From an uncultured Angelakisella sp. (GTDB taxonomy: Bacteria; Bacillota; Clostridia; Oscillospirales; Ruminococcaceae): a stretch of DNA of 13,087 bases. Shown in pieces: positions 1 to 6,786 of the stretch; the first letter of the stretch is position 1, and every line of letters begins with the position of its first letter. The notes under the pieces were generated by a model. The model saw nothing but the letters and a program-made list of their open reading frames with translations, ran no database searches and was not told where the DNA came from. The position numbers were made by a program, and so were the translations under genes. The stretch is taken from assembly GCA_910585535.1 (NCBI GenBank), contig CAJUFK010000095.1, forward strand, positions 1 to 13,087, in the 5' to 3' direction.

Positions 1-17
1 CAATTCCATGCTTTACA

Positions 18-224
18 TTATAACACACTCTTCATTATGTGAACAGCCCCTAGGGTATAAATGAACAGCCCACCCTTTAATACAAGGTTCTCCGCATATC
101 GGGATATGGCAAGTCGTCGCAGAAATTCTTCCTGGCAAAACAGCTGCAAGTGCAGTTGAAATGGTTTTCCGGTTTCTTTTGCTTTATTTTTTAGTCTTGC
201 AATAACTGATGAGCCCATATCCAT
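18..224 (-). pseudogene. abiEii: AbiEii-type toxin, truncated after N-terminus
   Basis: The first ~55 residues match the N-terminus of the AbiEii/AbiGii nucleotidyltransferase toxin family: GSSVIARLKNKAKETG, then FCQEEFLRRLAISRYAENL, then LKGGLFIYTL, the glycine-rich start of the nucleotidyltransferase fold. The similarity then stops near base 50, and about ten unrelated residues lead to a TAA at 18-20. The family usually runs to roughly 250-300 residues, and the catalytic D-x-D that should follow LKGG is missing, so the product should be inactive. The ATG at 222-224 overlaps the TGA of the upstream antitoxin gene (TGATG), which suggests translational coupling. A GTG at 231-233 is an alternative start. 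The break probably reflects an insertion or deletion; the sequence beyond it is foreign to the family. Confidence 0.72.
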
Positions 225-826
225 CAAAGCCACACTCCGATTCTATCTTTTACTTTTTTTAGAATCCGTCTCTTCTGTGCATATTCCAACAGTTTTGTAA
301 CATTCTTTTTTGTGTCTGCCACATATCCCCGGATGGCCTTGTTATAGGCTTCCCGATCCATCTTGTTTTCATAGAAAATGCATTCGCAGATCAGCCGATC
401 CCGGTCGAAAATCTGCATGGTGCAGTCCCCATAATCCGCTGTAGTGATGCCAAATGAAAGGAATTCCCTTTTCATGTAATATGGCTGGATAAATGGGTAA
501 TCCAGTTCAAACCGGGATTTGGATGTGTTACGATCCACAGCGATATTCCATTCCAGTGGCGTCCGGTCAGAATATCTGTAATAGAACAGTGCTGTATACA
601 TACACAGAACACCATCCGGGAACAGCTGTGCAATCTGTGCCGCTTCTGACAGTATTTCAGATTCTTCGCAAAGTCGGTAATAACCAACTTTTATGCGCTC
701 GACAATTCGTTTGTTGACCAGTTTACGGATGGCATATGTGTTATATCCAAGAGCATTCAGATCCGAAGTCTTGAATACACCACCTTTTATTTCGGCCATT
801 TTCTGCAATGCATCCCTATGGGTCAT
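224..826 (-). CDS. abiEi: AbiEi-type antitoxin / transcriptional regulator
   Basis: This 200-residue protein resembles the AbiEi antitoxin family. An N-terminal winged-helix region (about residues 1-50: THRDALQKMAEIKGGVFKTS, then LNALGYNTYAIRKLV) is followed by the type IV antitoxin-like body containing YYRL and the terminal VTKLLEYAQKR segment. In the family, AbiEi represses its own operon and counteracts the AbiEii nucleotidyltransferase. I chose the ATG at 826 because GGTGA lies just upstream; an in-frame GTG at 845-847 would add seven residues. The stop overlaps the start of the toxin remnant, so the two formed one operon read leftward. A good promoter lies upstream (881-908). The reading frame looks intact, so the antitoxin has outlived its toxin. 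The family call is fairly secure; whether it is still expressed is unknown. Confidence 0.75.
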   Translation of the reverse strand: MTHRDALQKMAEIKGGVFKTSDLNALGYNTYAIRKLVNKRIVERIKVGYYRLCEESEILSEAAQIAQLFPDGVLCMYTALFYYRYSDRTPLEWNIAVDRNTSKSRFELDYPFIQPYYMKREFLSFGITTADYGDCTMQIFDRDRLICECIFYENKMDREAYNKAIRGYVADTKKNVTKLLEYAQKRRILKKVKDRIGVWL

Positions 827-880
827 ACTTTCACCAACTTTCCGCACGAACTATTTGCAAGATGTAAATTCATAAAACAT

Positions 881-908
881 ATTATACTCTCACATACACA
901 AAAGTCAA
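881..908 (-). promoter_or_regulatory. Promoter of the abiE operon
   Basis: On the minus strand TTGACT (903-908) and a perfect TATAAT (881-886) are separated by 16 bases, close to the sigma-A consensus. The start site would fall near 874, giving a leader of about 48 bases before the ATG at 826. AbiEi proteins usually bind repeats near their own promoter; I do not see a convincing long dyad here. Confidence 0.65.
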
Positions 909-1452
909 TATATTTTCTTCTTTCTAATTATAACTATGTGGAAAATATAAAAACGAACGAATCTAATTCAATGCCATATCAAAAATACAGGAGTAGGTTG
1001 AACTGTTCTCTGTCAAGGGAACAAATATAAAGTTGGGTCAACAGATGGATGATTATCTAAACCAATTGCAGTTTTCTGATAAAGCATCTGCCATATACTC
1101 TCATTTCAAGATATCTCAAAACCTCCATAGATGCCATTGTCACTACAGTAAACCGGGCATAATGCTAGCTTGTGGTGAATGACCCAGCTGGTATACTAAG
1201 CTGTGAAACCGGAGGTAGACATCAAAATCTGTTTTAACATCCATATTTTTTTCTCAAAGACATATTTTCTCTTCTAAGTAAGCGGGATTTTGGGCGCGTA
1301 AAGTTCCTGCTAAGCGAATTGTGGCATCACAACTCAGTGCTTGCTAAGACTATACCAGCCCTTTCATCTCGGTCTGAAACTTTCCCAAAAGACAACAAAG
1401 ATGGAGGCTTCTATTACCCTCGTCCTTGTGCGAATCGTTATTTTCATTAGCT
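909..1452. other. Stretch without a supportable gene
   Basis: This stretch, between the abiE promoter and the tnpV remnant, is AT-rich on its left side and shows no convincing gene on either strand. The best small reading frame is 1045-1182 on the plus strand (45 codons from an ATG), but it has no ribosome site and no recognisable motif. The bases near 1261-1350 read neither as a clear coding sequence nor as a structured RNA. It may be decayed mobile DNA, given the broken tnpV next to it. Confidence 0.4.
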
Positions 1453-1720
1453 TTAAATCAATTCCTTCAAAACGATTTCTTCCACCGTTGCTTGGATATT
1501 GTTCATCATTCCGCTTCGGCTGATCACTGGCTTTGAGTTGTTCGGTCACACCCAAAACCTTTACCATCTGAAAAACAAGGTGATCTATTATCTCTTTCGC
1601 TTGCCGGTTGATCTCCTCCAAATGCCTGTCCAATTTGCCGCTCAACTGCAAGCCTGTATAATATCCATTCCTATGATTTCCTCCAGTTTTTAAGTCAAAC
1701 CCGTATAAGGGTCTCTTCAT
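1453..1720 (-). pseudogene. tnpV: TnpV-family transposon protein, frameshifted remnant
   Basis: The central part matches TnpV, a small accessory protein of Clostridia transposons: YYTGLQLSGKLDRHLEEINR, then QAKEIIDHLVFQMVKVLGV, then TEQLKASDQ. After DQ the open frame loses similarity. In another frame the expected C-terminus resumes as MMNNIQATVEEIVLKELI and ends at a TAA at 1453-1455, so a frameshifting indel lies near 1520-1530. The N-terminus is short as well: the usual ~50-residue segment before the HR..YYT motif is replaced by about 18 residues with no similarity. The product is therefore broken at both ends. No transposase or relaxase partner is visible nearby. It is best read as a footprint of a former transposon. 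Confidence 0.7.
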
Positions 1721-1722
1721 TT

Positions 1723-1745
1723 TAACTCAGTAATTTATTGAGTTA
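1723..1745. repeat. 10-bp stem hairpin at the helicase gene 3' end
   Basis: Arms 1723-1732 and 1736-1745 pair over ten positions (one G-T) around a three-base loop, TAACTCAGTA / TATTGAGTTA. The structure includes the TAA stop of the helicase gene. On the minus strand it is followed by AAATGAAGAG and not by a T-run, so it is at best a weak terminator or a 3' end stabiliser. Confidence 0.45.
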
Positions 1746-4005
1746 TTCTCTTGTAGTATTTTTCCAACTTCTCCTCACAGATTTTCTTGATTTCGGCTTT
1801 CTCCGTCTGTGTCAACCGTCGCCACACTGCTTCATCTACCTGGATGATACCCAGCGTCTTGGTGTGCCGCAACATCTGCATATTCTCAAACCGTTTGAAT
1901 GGATTCACCAAAATGTTTCGCTCGGCTTCCTTATCGGTATAACCCCCTTTGGCGAAGATGCTCCGTTCCTTTTCTACCACCAATCCCGTCACACGACGCC
2001 CCTCATAGTAGGAGCGGAAATAAGCAACAATGTCCTCCAAACGGATTCGCCCCTTCTCATCTGCATGATGTAAAATCGCTTTGATCAGTACCGGCTTATA
2101 GGAGTAACTCATATCCATCTGTTGAATCATTTCAAGAAACAGCTCCTTCCGGTTAGAATCATCAATCAGCCTCCAACCGTACTGATCTGCATACTTTTGT
2201 AAAGTTTCTTCCTTGAAATACTTAAAGGTTCGATGCTCACTCATTGGAACCACTAAGTCTGGAATCAGCTTGCCCTCCCGGACATATCGCTCGATGGTTT
2301 CGGCCTGTACATCTACCCTCCGGACAAATTCCATCTGGGAAATCATTCCCTGGGCTTCTTCTTGCCAGTTGAAGAGGTCTACTACCTCATAATCAGTGAC
2401 ATTGACCGGCCAGTCAATAAGGGCTTCTGGTTTTTCTCCCTTTGCATAAAGAGATGCCTCCGCCGTTCTTTGAGATTCGGACGCCAGCGCAAGCTGTCCG
2501 GGGCGGTATTCCCGCAGCCGGAAAAGCCGATGGAGGGACATAGGCATATTGTACTGGCTGGCGTTGTCCACAAAATCAAAGACCATCAAGCTTTCTTTGC
2601 CCTCATAAAGACGCATCCCCCGTCCAAGCTGCTGTGTGTACAGCACTTTGGACATAGTAGGCCGGGCCATAAAAAGAACCTCGATTTCTGGGCAATCCCA
2701 GCCTTCATTGAGAAGGTCACAGGCGCAAAGTACCTGATATTCCTTCTTTACAAAACGCTCTTGAAATTCTCTCCGCTCTGTTTGCTTCATCCCGCCAGAT
2801 ACGGCAGCGGCCCGAATCCCGACTTCCTCGAACAGTTCCGCAATCTGCTCCTCATGTTTTACCGATGCACAAAAAATTACAGTACGCTTATTTTTGGCGT
2901 ATTGAAGCCAAGTGTCCACAATAAGCCGGTTACGCTCTGGGACATAAATTTTGCTCTCTAAATCTCGGATATTATACTGGATGCTGTTGTACCGAACTTT
3001 GGTCAAATCAATGTTGGTGTGGATACGGATACACCGCACCGGGACTAATTCTCCAAGTTCTACCGCTGTTTGGATATCCAGCTTGTGAGCGGTGTTCTTA
3101 AATATCTCTAAAATAATTTTATTATCATCTGTCCGTTCTGGTGTTGCGGTCAATCCAAGAGTAAAATCCGGCCGGAAATAGGACAGGATTTTCTGATATG
3201 TATCTGCTGCTGCATGGTGAGCCTCATCAATGATTAGATAAGAAAATTCATCCTCCCGAAAATCTTCCAGATGTAAAGCGACACTTTGTACGCTGCCACA
3301 TACTACATGGGCATTCGCCTCTCGCACAGATTCCACATACCGCCCAATAGTCACCTCCGGCCAAAGCCGTTGGAAAGTCTCCGCCGCCTGATCTATCAGC
3401 TCTCGGGTATGGGCTAAAAACAGTGTCCGTCCACCGCAACACTTGGCATCGGTTACCGCTGTCACGGTTTTTCCCGTTCCAGTAGCATGATATAATAGGG
3501 CGATAGTTTCGCCCGCTTTCCGCATTTTCTCCAGCGAGGCCAGTGCCTCGACCTGATGCTCCTTCAACTCCAGTCCGGAAGCATCCCATGCCTGTCCTTT
3601 CTGGGTTGGTAAATAGTCCTCGATTTCCCGGAAGCGGGGATGTTCACCTAAAAATAACCGAAGTTCATCCTTTACTGTTTCTGGTTGATTTTGCATCTGA
3701 CGGACAGCCCAGCGGTAAACATCCCAGCCTAAGTAGATCATACTGTTCTGTTTTAGCAGATCATCGTAGAATTTATTAGCCGCCACCAGATTTTTGTTGT
3801 GAGATGCCTCGTCGTCAATCTCCACAGCGATGCGGCGGGGGCCGTTTTCCAGTACAAAATCAGCGTAGCGGCTATTTTGATAGATGTCATAGAAATGATA
3901 CTGGGAATAAAGATAGCCAGCCTTTTCCGCACCGAACACTTCACTGAATAATTGAATAAATAGATCCTCTGCACCACTGCCAGAAACGGAATGCAATTCG
4001 ACCAT
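1735..4005 (-). CDS. SF2 DEAD/DEAH-box helicase with N-terminal nuclease-like domain
   Basis: This is a 756-residue protein. Residues ~1-125 look like a PD-(D/E)XK (DUF559/Vsr-like) nuclease: D49 in YADFVL, E62 and D64 in AVEIDDEASHNK, then KFYDDLLKQN. The SF2 helicase core follows: HATGTGKT (Walker A, ~173-180), IIDEAHH (~258-264), LTATPER (~285-291), VIFCAS (~376-381), NEGWDCPE (~433-440) and QQLGRGMR (~458-465). The C-terminal ~290 residues include a conserved but uncharacterised block (SYKPVLIKAILHH, FAKGGYTDKEAERNI). The ATG at 4005 is preferred to TTG at 4026 because GGGGTGAG sits just upstream. The gene starts inside the 3' end of the MazG-like gene, so the two are co-transcribed and probably coupled. 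Likely role: ATP-driven nucleic-acid remodelling or restriction in phage defence. The helicase call is secure; the role is inferred. Confidence 0.88.
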   Translation of the reverse strand: MVELHSVSGSGAEDLFIQLFSEVFGAEKAGYLYSQYHFYDIYQNSRYADFVLENGPRRIAVEIDDEASHNKNLVAANKFYDDLLKQNSMIYLGWDVYRWAVRQMQNQPETVKDELRLFLGEHPRFREIEDYLPTQKGQAWDASGLELKEHQVEALASLEKMRKAGETIALLYHATGTGKTVTAVTDAKCCGGRTLFLAHTRELIDQAAETFQRLWPEVTIGRYVESVREANAHVVCGSVQSVALHLEDFREDEFSYLIIDEAHHAAADTYQKILSYFRPDFTLGLTATPERTDDNKIILEIFKNTAHKLDIQTAVELGELVPVRCIRIHTNIDLTKVRYNSIQYNIRDLESKIYVPERNRLIVDTWLQYAKNKRTVIFCASVKHEEQIAELFEEVGIRAAAVSGGMKQTERREFQERFVKKEYQVLCACDLLNEGWDCPEIEVLFMARPTMSKVLYTQQLGRGMRLYEGKESLMVFDFVDNASQYNMPMSLHRLFRLREYRPGQLALASESQRTAEASLYAKGEKPEALIDWPVNVTDYEVVDLFNWQEEAQGMISQMEFVRRVDVQAETIERYVREGKLIPDLVVPMSEHRTFKYFKEETLQKYADQYGWRLIDDSNRKELFLEMIQQMDMSYSYKPVLIKAILHHADEKGRIRLEDIVAYFRSYYEGRRVTGLVVEKERSIFAKGGYTDKEAERNILVNPFKRFENMQMLRHTKTLGIIQVDEAVWRRLTQTEKAEIKKICEEKLEKYYKRITQ

Positions 4006-4336
4006 GCTGCTCACCCCATTCCTCAATAACTTGCTTTAGTAGAAGCTTTTTATCAAAACTTCCGCGCTTTTTTGCCTTGTTTTGTCGTACTTGTTCTAAC
4101 TGATCCAAAGTCCAGCCTCTTGCTTTTACAACAGCTTGCATGACCTCCAGCAAATCGGCTAGTTCTTCCAGGGATTTGCTTTCTTGGTATTCTGCTAATT
4201 CTTCGTTCAATTTGGCATCCAAGAAGTGGAGATAATCCTCATCTGACAGAATCTCTGTCATGCAGATTTTCCCATCTGCTTCTATGATCTCGGGGATACG
4301 ATCCCGAACTAATTTGTGGTATGATTTTATCGGCAT
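3941..4336 (-). CDS. MazG-like nucleotide pyrophosphohydrolase
   Basis: This 131-residue protein begins YHKLVRDRIPEIIEADGK, typical of small MazG-like/PRA-PH-type pyrophosphohydrolases. The metal-binding pattern is present: E45, E46 and E49 in NEELAEY, then E58 and D61 in EELADLLE. The family hydrolyses nucleoside triphosphates, or related nucleotides, to monophosphates. The start at 4336 has GGAGGT six bases upstream and is firm. Relatives usually end near RGxFxKKLLLK (here about residue 101). This one runs about 30 residues further, through the helicase ribosome site and into that gene (65 bases past its ATG). The extension may be a relaxed end or the result of a lost stop. Being first in an operon with a nuclease-helicase suggests a shared defence or nucleotide-sensing job, which is inference. 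Confidence 0.82.
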   Translation of the reverse strand: MPIKSYHKLVRDRIPEIIEADGKICMTEILSDEDYLHFLDAKLNEELAEYQESKSLEELADLLEVMQAVVKARGWTLDQLEQVRQNKAKKRGSFDKKLLLKQVIEEWGEQHGRIAFRFWQWCRGSIYSIIQ

Positions 4337-4364
4337 TTTCTGACCTCCGTCGTCACTTTTCTTA

Positions 4365-4370
4365 ATTATA
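4365..4370 (-). promoter_or_regulatory. Extended -10 promoter of the mazG-like/helicase operon
   Basis: On the minus strand TGCTATAAT gives an extended -10 (TG-n-TATAAT) about 29 bases before the start codon at 4336. No good -35 lies 16-18 bases upstream (TGTCAA at 17), which fits an extended -10 promoter. The ribosome site GGAGGT is at 4343-4348. Confidence 0.5.
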
Positions 4371-4397
4371 GCAGGATTGTGTTATAATTGACAGCCT

Positions 4398-5372
4398 TTA
4401 CCACAGTTGTCCCCCTAATATTTCCGCCATCTTTTGTAATTCTTCCACGGAAGGTCTACATTCCGCCCTAACTGCTTTTACAACGCTTTTCTTTCGTAGA
4501 TAGGGCTGGTAGCTCCTCACTAAGAAGTCCGGCCTTGTGTGGCCCAGAATTGCGGACATCTCTTTCGATTTCATCCCACCCTGCAGAGACTGAATCGCAA
4601 AGGTATGCCGCAGATCCTCAAGCCGGATGTGGTCTATTCCCGCTTTCTCCAAGATTTTACTGTGGAGGTTTTGGATCATCGTCCGAGAATACGGCTTGCC
4701 TGTGCCCGGATGCGGAAACATCCAGGGGTTGCTGGGGTGCTTTTGATGTTCCATTTCCAGCAGTTTCACCATCTGATAGGTCAGGAAAATCACCCGCTTT
4801 CGCTCCCCATACACTACTGGTTTTCCGTTCTTTACGGTTCGCTCCTCTTGGATGGTTAATACCTTCTGCTCCATATTCAGGTCGTCCCATAGGAGGGCAA
4901 TCAATTCTCCCTCCCGCAGACCGCTGGTAAGAGCAAGGGTAAACATCGCCAGATGACCTAACTCTTCAGCAGCGTCCAGATAGTCCTCCACTTCCAGCGT
5001 ACTTAGCGGATGAGCGACGACCGTCGTCGGCTTAGCATAGTGAAACACTTCTGCGGGGTTGGAATCCATAAGCCCTTCCTGTACCGCTTGTCGCAGACAT
5101 TGGCAGAGCAGTCGATGGATATGCCGCATAGTGTTCTCACTCATTAGCGGGTAACATTTGCTTTCCGGACGATGGTTCCCATGAAGCCGCACATTTTCCA
5201 AGAACATTGCCACTTTTTCCTCTGTCAGTTCTGTCAGCAGTAAATTACCAAGCCCAGGGATAATATGGTTCTCCATCAGATAACGATGCGCCTCGTATGT
5301 AGAAGGTCGAACATTCGGCTGGTCGTAATGTTCCAGCCAATATCTCACCCAGCTTTCTACGATGTAATTCAC
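4398..5372 (-). CDS. Tyrosine recombinase / phage-type integrase (second of a tandem pair)
   Basis: This 324-residue protein has the layout of a tyrosine site-specific recombinase. An N-terminal SAM-like DNA-binding domain (~1-110) contains HIIPGLG and NTMRHIHRLL. The catalytic domain has R153 in LTSGLREGELIAL, a basic strand around K192 (GERKRVIF), R255 in EDLRHTFA, H278 in ILGH and the nucleophile Y288 in RSYQPYL. The usual HxxR is ExxR here (E252). It would cut and rejoin DNA at an island or phage attachment site. The GTG at 5372 is preferred to TTG at 5390 because AAGGGGGTGG lies just upstream. That GTG overlaps the TGA of the upstream partial recombinase (GTGA), which implies coupling. 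The two proteins are paralogues, sharing HI(I/V)PG(L/I)G, LTSGLR and FPxPxTGxPY. It appears complete. Confidence 0.88.
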   Translation of the reverse strand: MNYIVESWVRYWLEHYDQPNVRPSTYEAHRYLMENHIIPGLGNLLLTELTEEKVAMFLENVRLHGNHRPESKCYPLMSENTMRHIHRLLCQCLRQAVQEGLMDSNPAEVFHYAKPTTVVAHPLSTLEVEDYLDAAEELGHLAMFTLALTSGLREGELIALLWDDLNMEQKVLTIQEERTVKNGKPVVYGERKRVIFLTYQMVKLLEMEHQKHPSNPWMFPHPGTGKPYSRTMIQNLHSKILEKAGIDHIRLEDLRHTFAIQSLQGGMKSKEMSAILGHTRPDFLVRSYQPYLRKKSVVKAVRAECRPSVEELQKMAEILGGQLW

Positions 5373-6079
5373 AGTTCCACCCCCTTGCAATTCTTTGCCA
5401 GCTCCCGGAAGGAGATTGGGTGTAGTCGAGCTACTTTCAAGATCTTTTGATGCAGATAGTAAAACTCGTGAGACAGATACGGCTGCCCTGTTTTCGGGTT
5501 CGGAAAGACTTCCTCTTGGTCAGGATGGCGAGAATATTCGTCACGCAGTAATTGCATACCCTTTGGGTCGATAGTCAGCAGCCGCTTTCCTTTATAGATG
5601 CGTCCTTGCTCATCAAAGTCACTCCACTTCAGGGAGAGCAGTTCCTTTTGCCGCAAACCGCTGGTCAGCCCAACATAGATCAGCGGAAGCACCCCTTGCT
5701 TTTCCGCCGCAATCAGATACCGTTGAATCTGCCCCAGCCTTAACGGAATGTCCGGCAAAGGTTCAGGCTGAGGTATTATACAGGACTTTGCCGGGTTCTG
5801 GGCAATCAGCCCTTCCCGGCACGCTTCATCCAAACAACGACGGAGCAGTAGGTGAACGCATTGAACGCTGTACCCGCCCAATCCATCTTCCATCAACCGA
5901 TGATAGAATCTTTTGATCTTCTACGTGGTCAACTGTTTCAGCTGATTTCTCCCAATCCCTGGCACAATATGCTTCTGGACAAGGTAGTGGTAACTGTTCC
6001 TTGTAACATCGCTCCAATCGGATTCCCTTTCCGCCAGATACTGTTCACACCATTCTTTTACGGTAATACTTTGTCCCAT
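5369..6079 (-). pseudogene. Tyrosine recombinase with amber codon and missing catalytic C-terminus
   Basis: The ATG at 6079 follows GGGAGGTG with good spacing. The frame encodes an integrase N-terminal domain (GQSITVKEWCEQYLAERESD, then HIVPGIGRNQLKQLTT). Codon 53 (5921-5923) is TAG, after which the same frame continues as KIKRFYHRLMEDG and keeps full integrase similarity: NPAKSC, LTSGLRQKELLSLKWSDFD (catalytic Arg), FPNPKTGQPY. It ends ISFRELAKNCKGVEL-stop, exactly where DLRHTxA should appear, so the second Arg, the GH box and the nucleophilic Tyr are absent. Relatives run to ~300 or more residues; this one would be 236 with the amber read through. A TTG (5894-5896) or ATG (5891-5893) could restart translation. 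Its TGA overlaps the GTG of the next recombinase. It is either decaying or a DNA-binding partner; I favour decay because of the TAG. Confidence 0.78.
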
Positions 6080-6101
6080 AAGGCACCTCCCTGCAACATC
6101 G

Positions 6102-6130
6102 ACAATATCACAGAAAGAGAGAAATATCCA
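6102..6130 (-). promoter_or_regulatory. Likely promoter of the recombinase pair
   Basis: On the minus strand TGGATA (6125-6130) and TATTGT (6102-6107) are 17 bases apart, with a TG one base before the -10 (extended -10). Each box matches four of six consensus bases. The -35 overlaps the left arm of the 6126-6170 palindrome. Moderate support only. Confidence 0.4.
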
Positions 6131-6170
6131 GCGGCACATCACCGAAAAATCGGTTGACAAACCGCTGGAT
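6126..6170. repeat. Interrupted palindrome between divergent promoters
   Basis: Outer arms ATCCAGCGG (6126-6134) and CCGCTGGAT (6162-6170) are perfect inverted repeats. Inside lies a second dyad, ACCGA-AAAA-TCGGT (6141-6154), whose centre is within half a base of the outer one. The site spans the gap between the recombinase genes and the DUF6933-like gene and touches the -35 boxes of both inferred promoters. It could be a divergent operator or a recombinase-binding site. Confidence 0.6.
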
Positions 6171-6182
6171 CTTGTCTACACT
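6154..6182 (+). promoter_or_regulatory. Promoter of the DUF6933-like gene
   Basis: A perfect TTGACA (6154-6159) is followed after 17 bases by TACACT (6177-6182). The start codon at 6215 lies about 33 bases downstream, with AAGGGA as ribosome site. The -35 sits inside the 6126-6170 palindrome, so a protein bound there would be expected to block this promoter. Confidence 0.6.
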
Positions 6183-6214
6183 ACAAGCAAACAAAGCGAA
6201 GGGAAATTGTTGTT

Positions 6215-6718
6215 ATGGAACTTGGATTGACCATCCCGCTGGAGCGATTTTTAAAGTGTTCTGCACCGCCTTACGGGCTGGAATCAGACCGTCGCTTCTG
6301 CTGGGATCTCCACTGTATCGACCTTCGGGGACGAAAAAGCCTGCTATCAGTCCACTGCCACAGCAGATACACCTTTGTGCTGTTTGACCTGACCGCCGCA
6401 GAATGGGTCGATCTGCCTAACACCTTCTTGGATGGCCTTCGCCAAAGTCTTACAGCGATTGGAGTGGAAAAGGCAAATATTGACCACTATCTTCTTTGTA
6501 CCGGAAACTGCACTCTCACGAAAACCCATGGCCGTCGGGAGGTGGCTTTTCTTAACCGGGCCTGGGAAGATGTCCTTCGGCTGGAATACGCCGTAGACCC
6601 CGACGCTAAAGAACAGCCTTTCCTTGATTATGGGGTCAACACCAAGTCTTGCCGCTGTGCGGGTTTTGAAGGAATTGACACGGCTTTGGAACGAATCAAC
6701 CTTTCGCTGTCATTTTGA
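6215..6718 (+). CDS. DUF6933-like protein of unknown function
   Basis: This is a 167-residue soluble protein with no signal peptide or membrane segment. The pattern resembles the DUF6933 family as I remember it. An N-terminal W-D-L-H strand (~29-33) is followed by RGRKSLLSVHCHSRY and F-V-L-F-D-L (~38-60), a helix with LRQSLTAIGVEKANIDHYLL (~75-94), then TLTKTHGRREVAFLNRAW (~99-116). The biochemical role of the family is not known to me. The start at 6215 follows the AAGGGA ribosome site and a good promoter. The gene is divergent from the recombinase pair across a shared palindrome, so it may be a cargo or regulatory gene of the same island. It stands alone on its strand, and the first repeat copy begins 68 bases after its stop. 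The family call is from memory of the motif pattern and not firm. Confidence 0.55.
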   Translation: MELGLTIPLERFLKCSAPPYGLESDRRFCWDLHCIDLRGRKSLLSVHCHSRYTFVLFDLTAAEWVDLPNTFLDGLRQSLTAIGVEKANIDHYLLCTGNCTLTKTHGRREVAFLNRAWEDVLRLEYAVDPDAKEQPFLDYGVNTKSCRCAGFEGIDTALERINLSLSF

Positions 6719-6786
6719 TTGATCGCCGTTGTTTTAACATGTTTTCTGCCGAAGTAATCTTCATTCATCCCGCCATTTGATTTTTT

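Noticed and set aside
1045..1182. 45-codon frame from an ATG (MDDYLNQLQFSDKAS...)
   Set aside because: No ribosome site or promoter and no recognised similarity; length is within chance in this AT-rich stretch.
2362..2961. 199-codon open frame on the plus strand
   Set aside because: It lies fully antisense to the helicase core motifs, has no ribosome site and no recognisable domain; the helicase frame explains the base pattern.
4398..6079. Recombinase-in-trio (RIT) element
   Set aside because: Only two recombinases are present, one lacking catalytic residues, and no flanking inverted repeats of that kind were seen.
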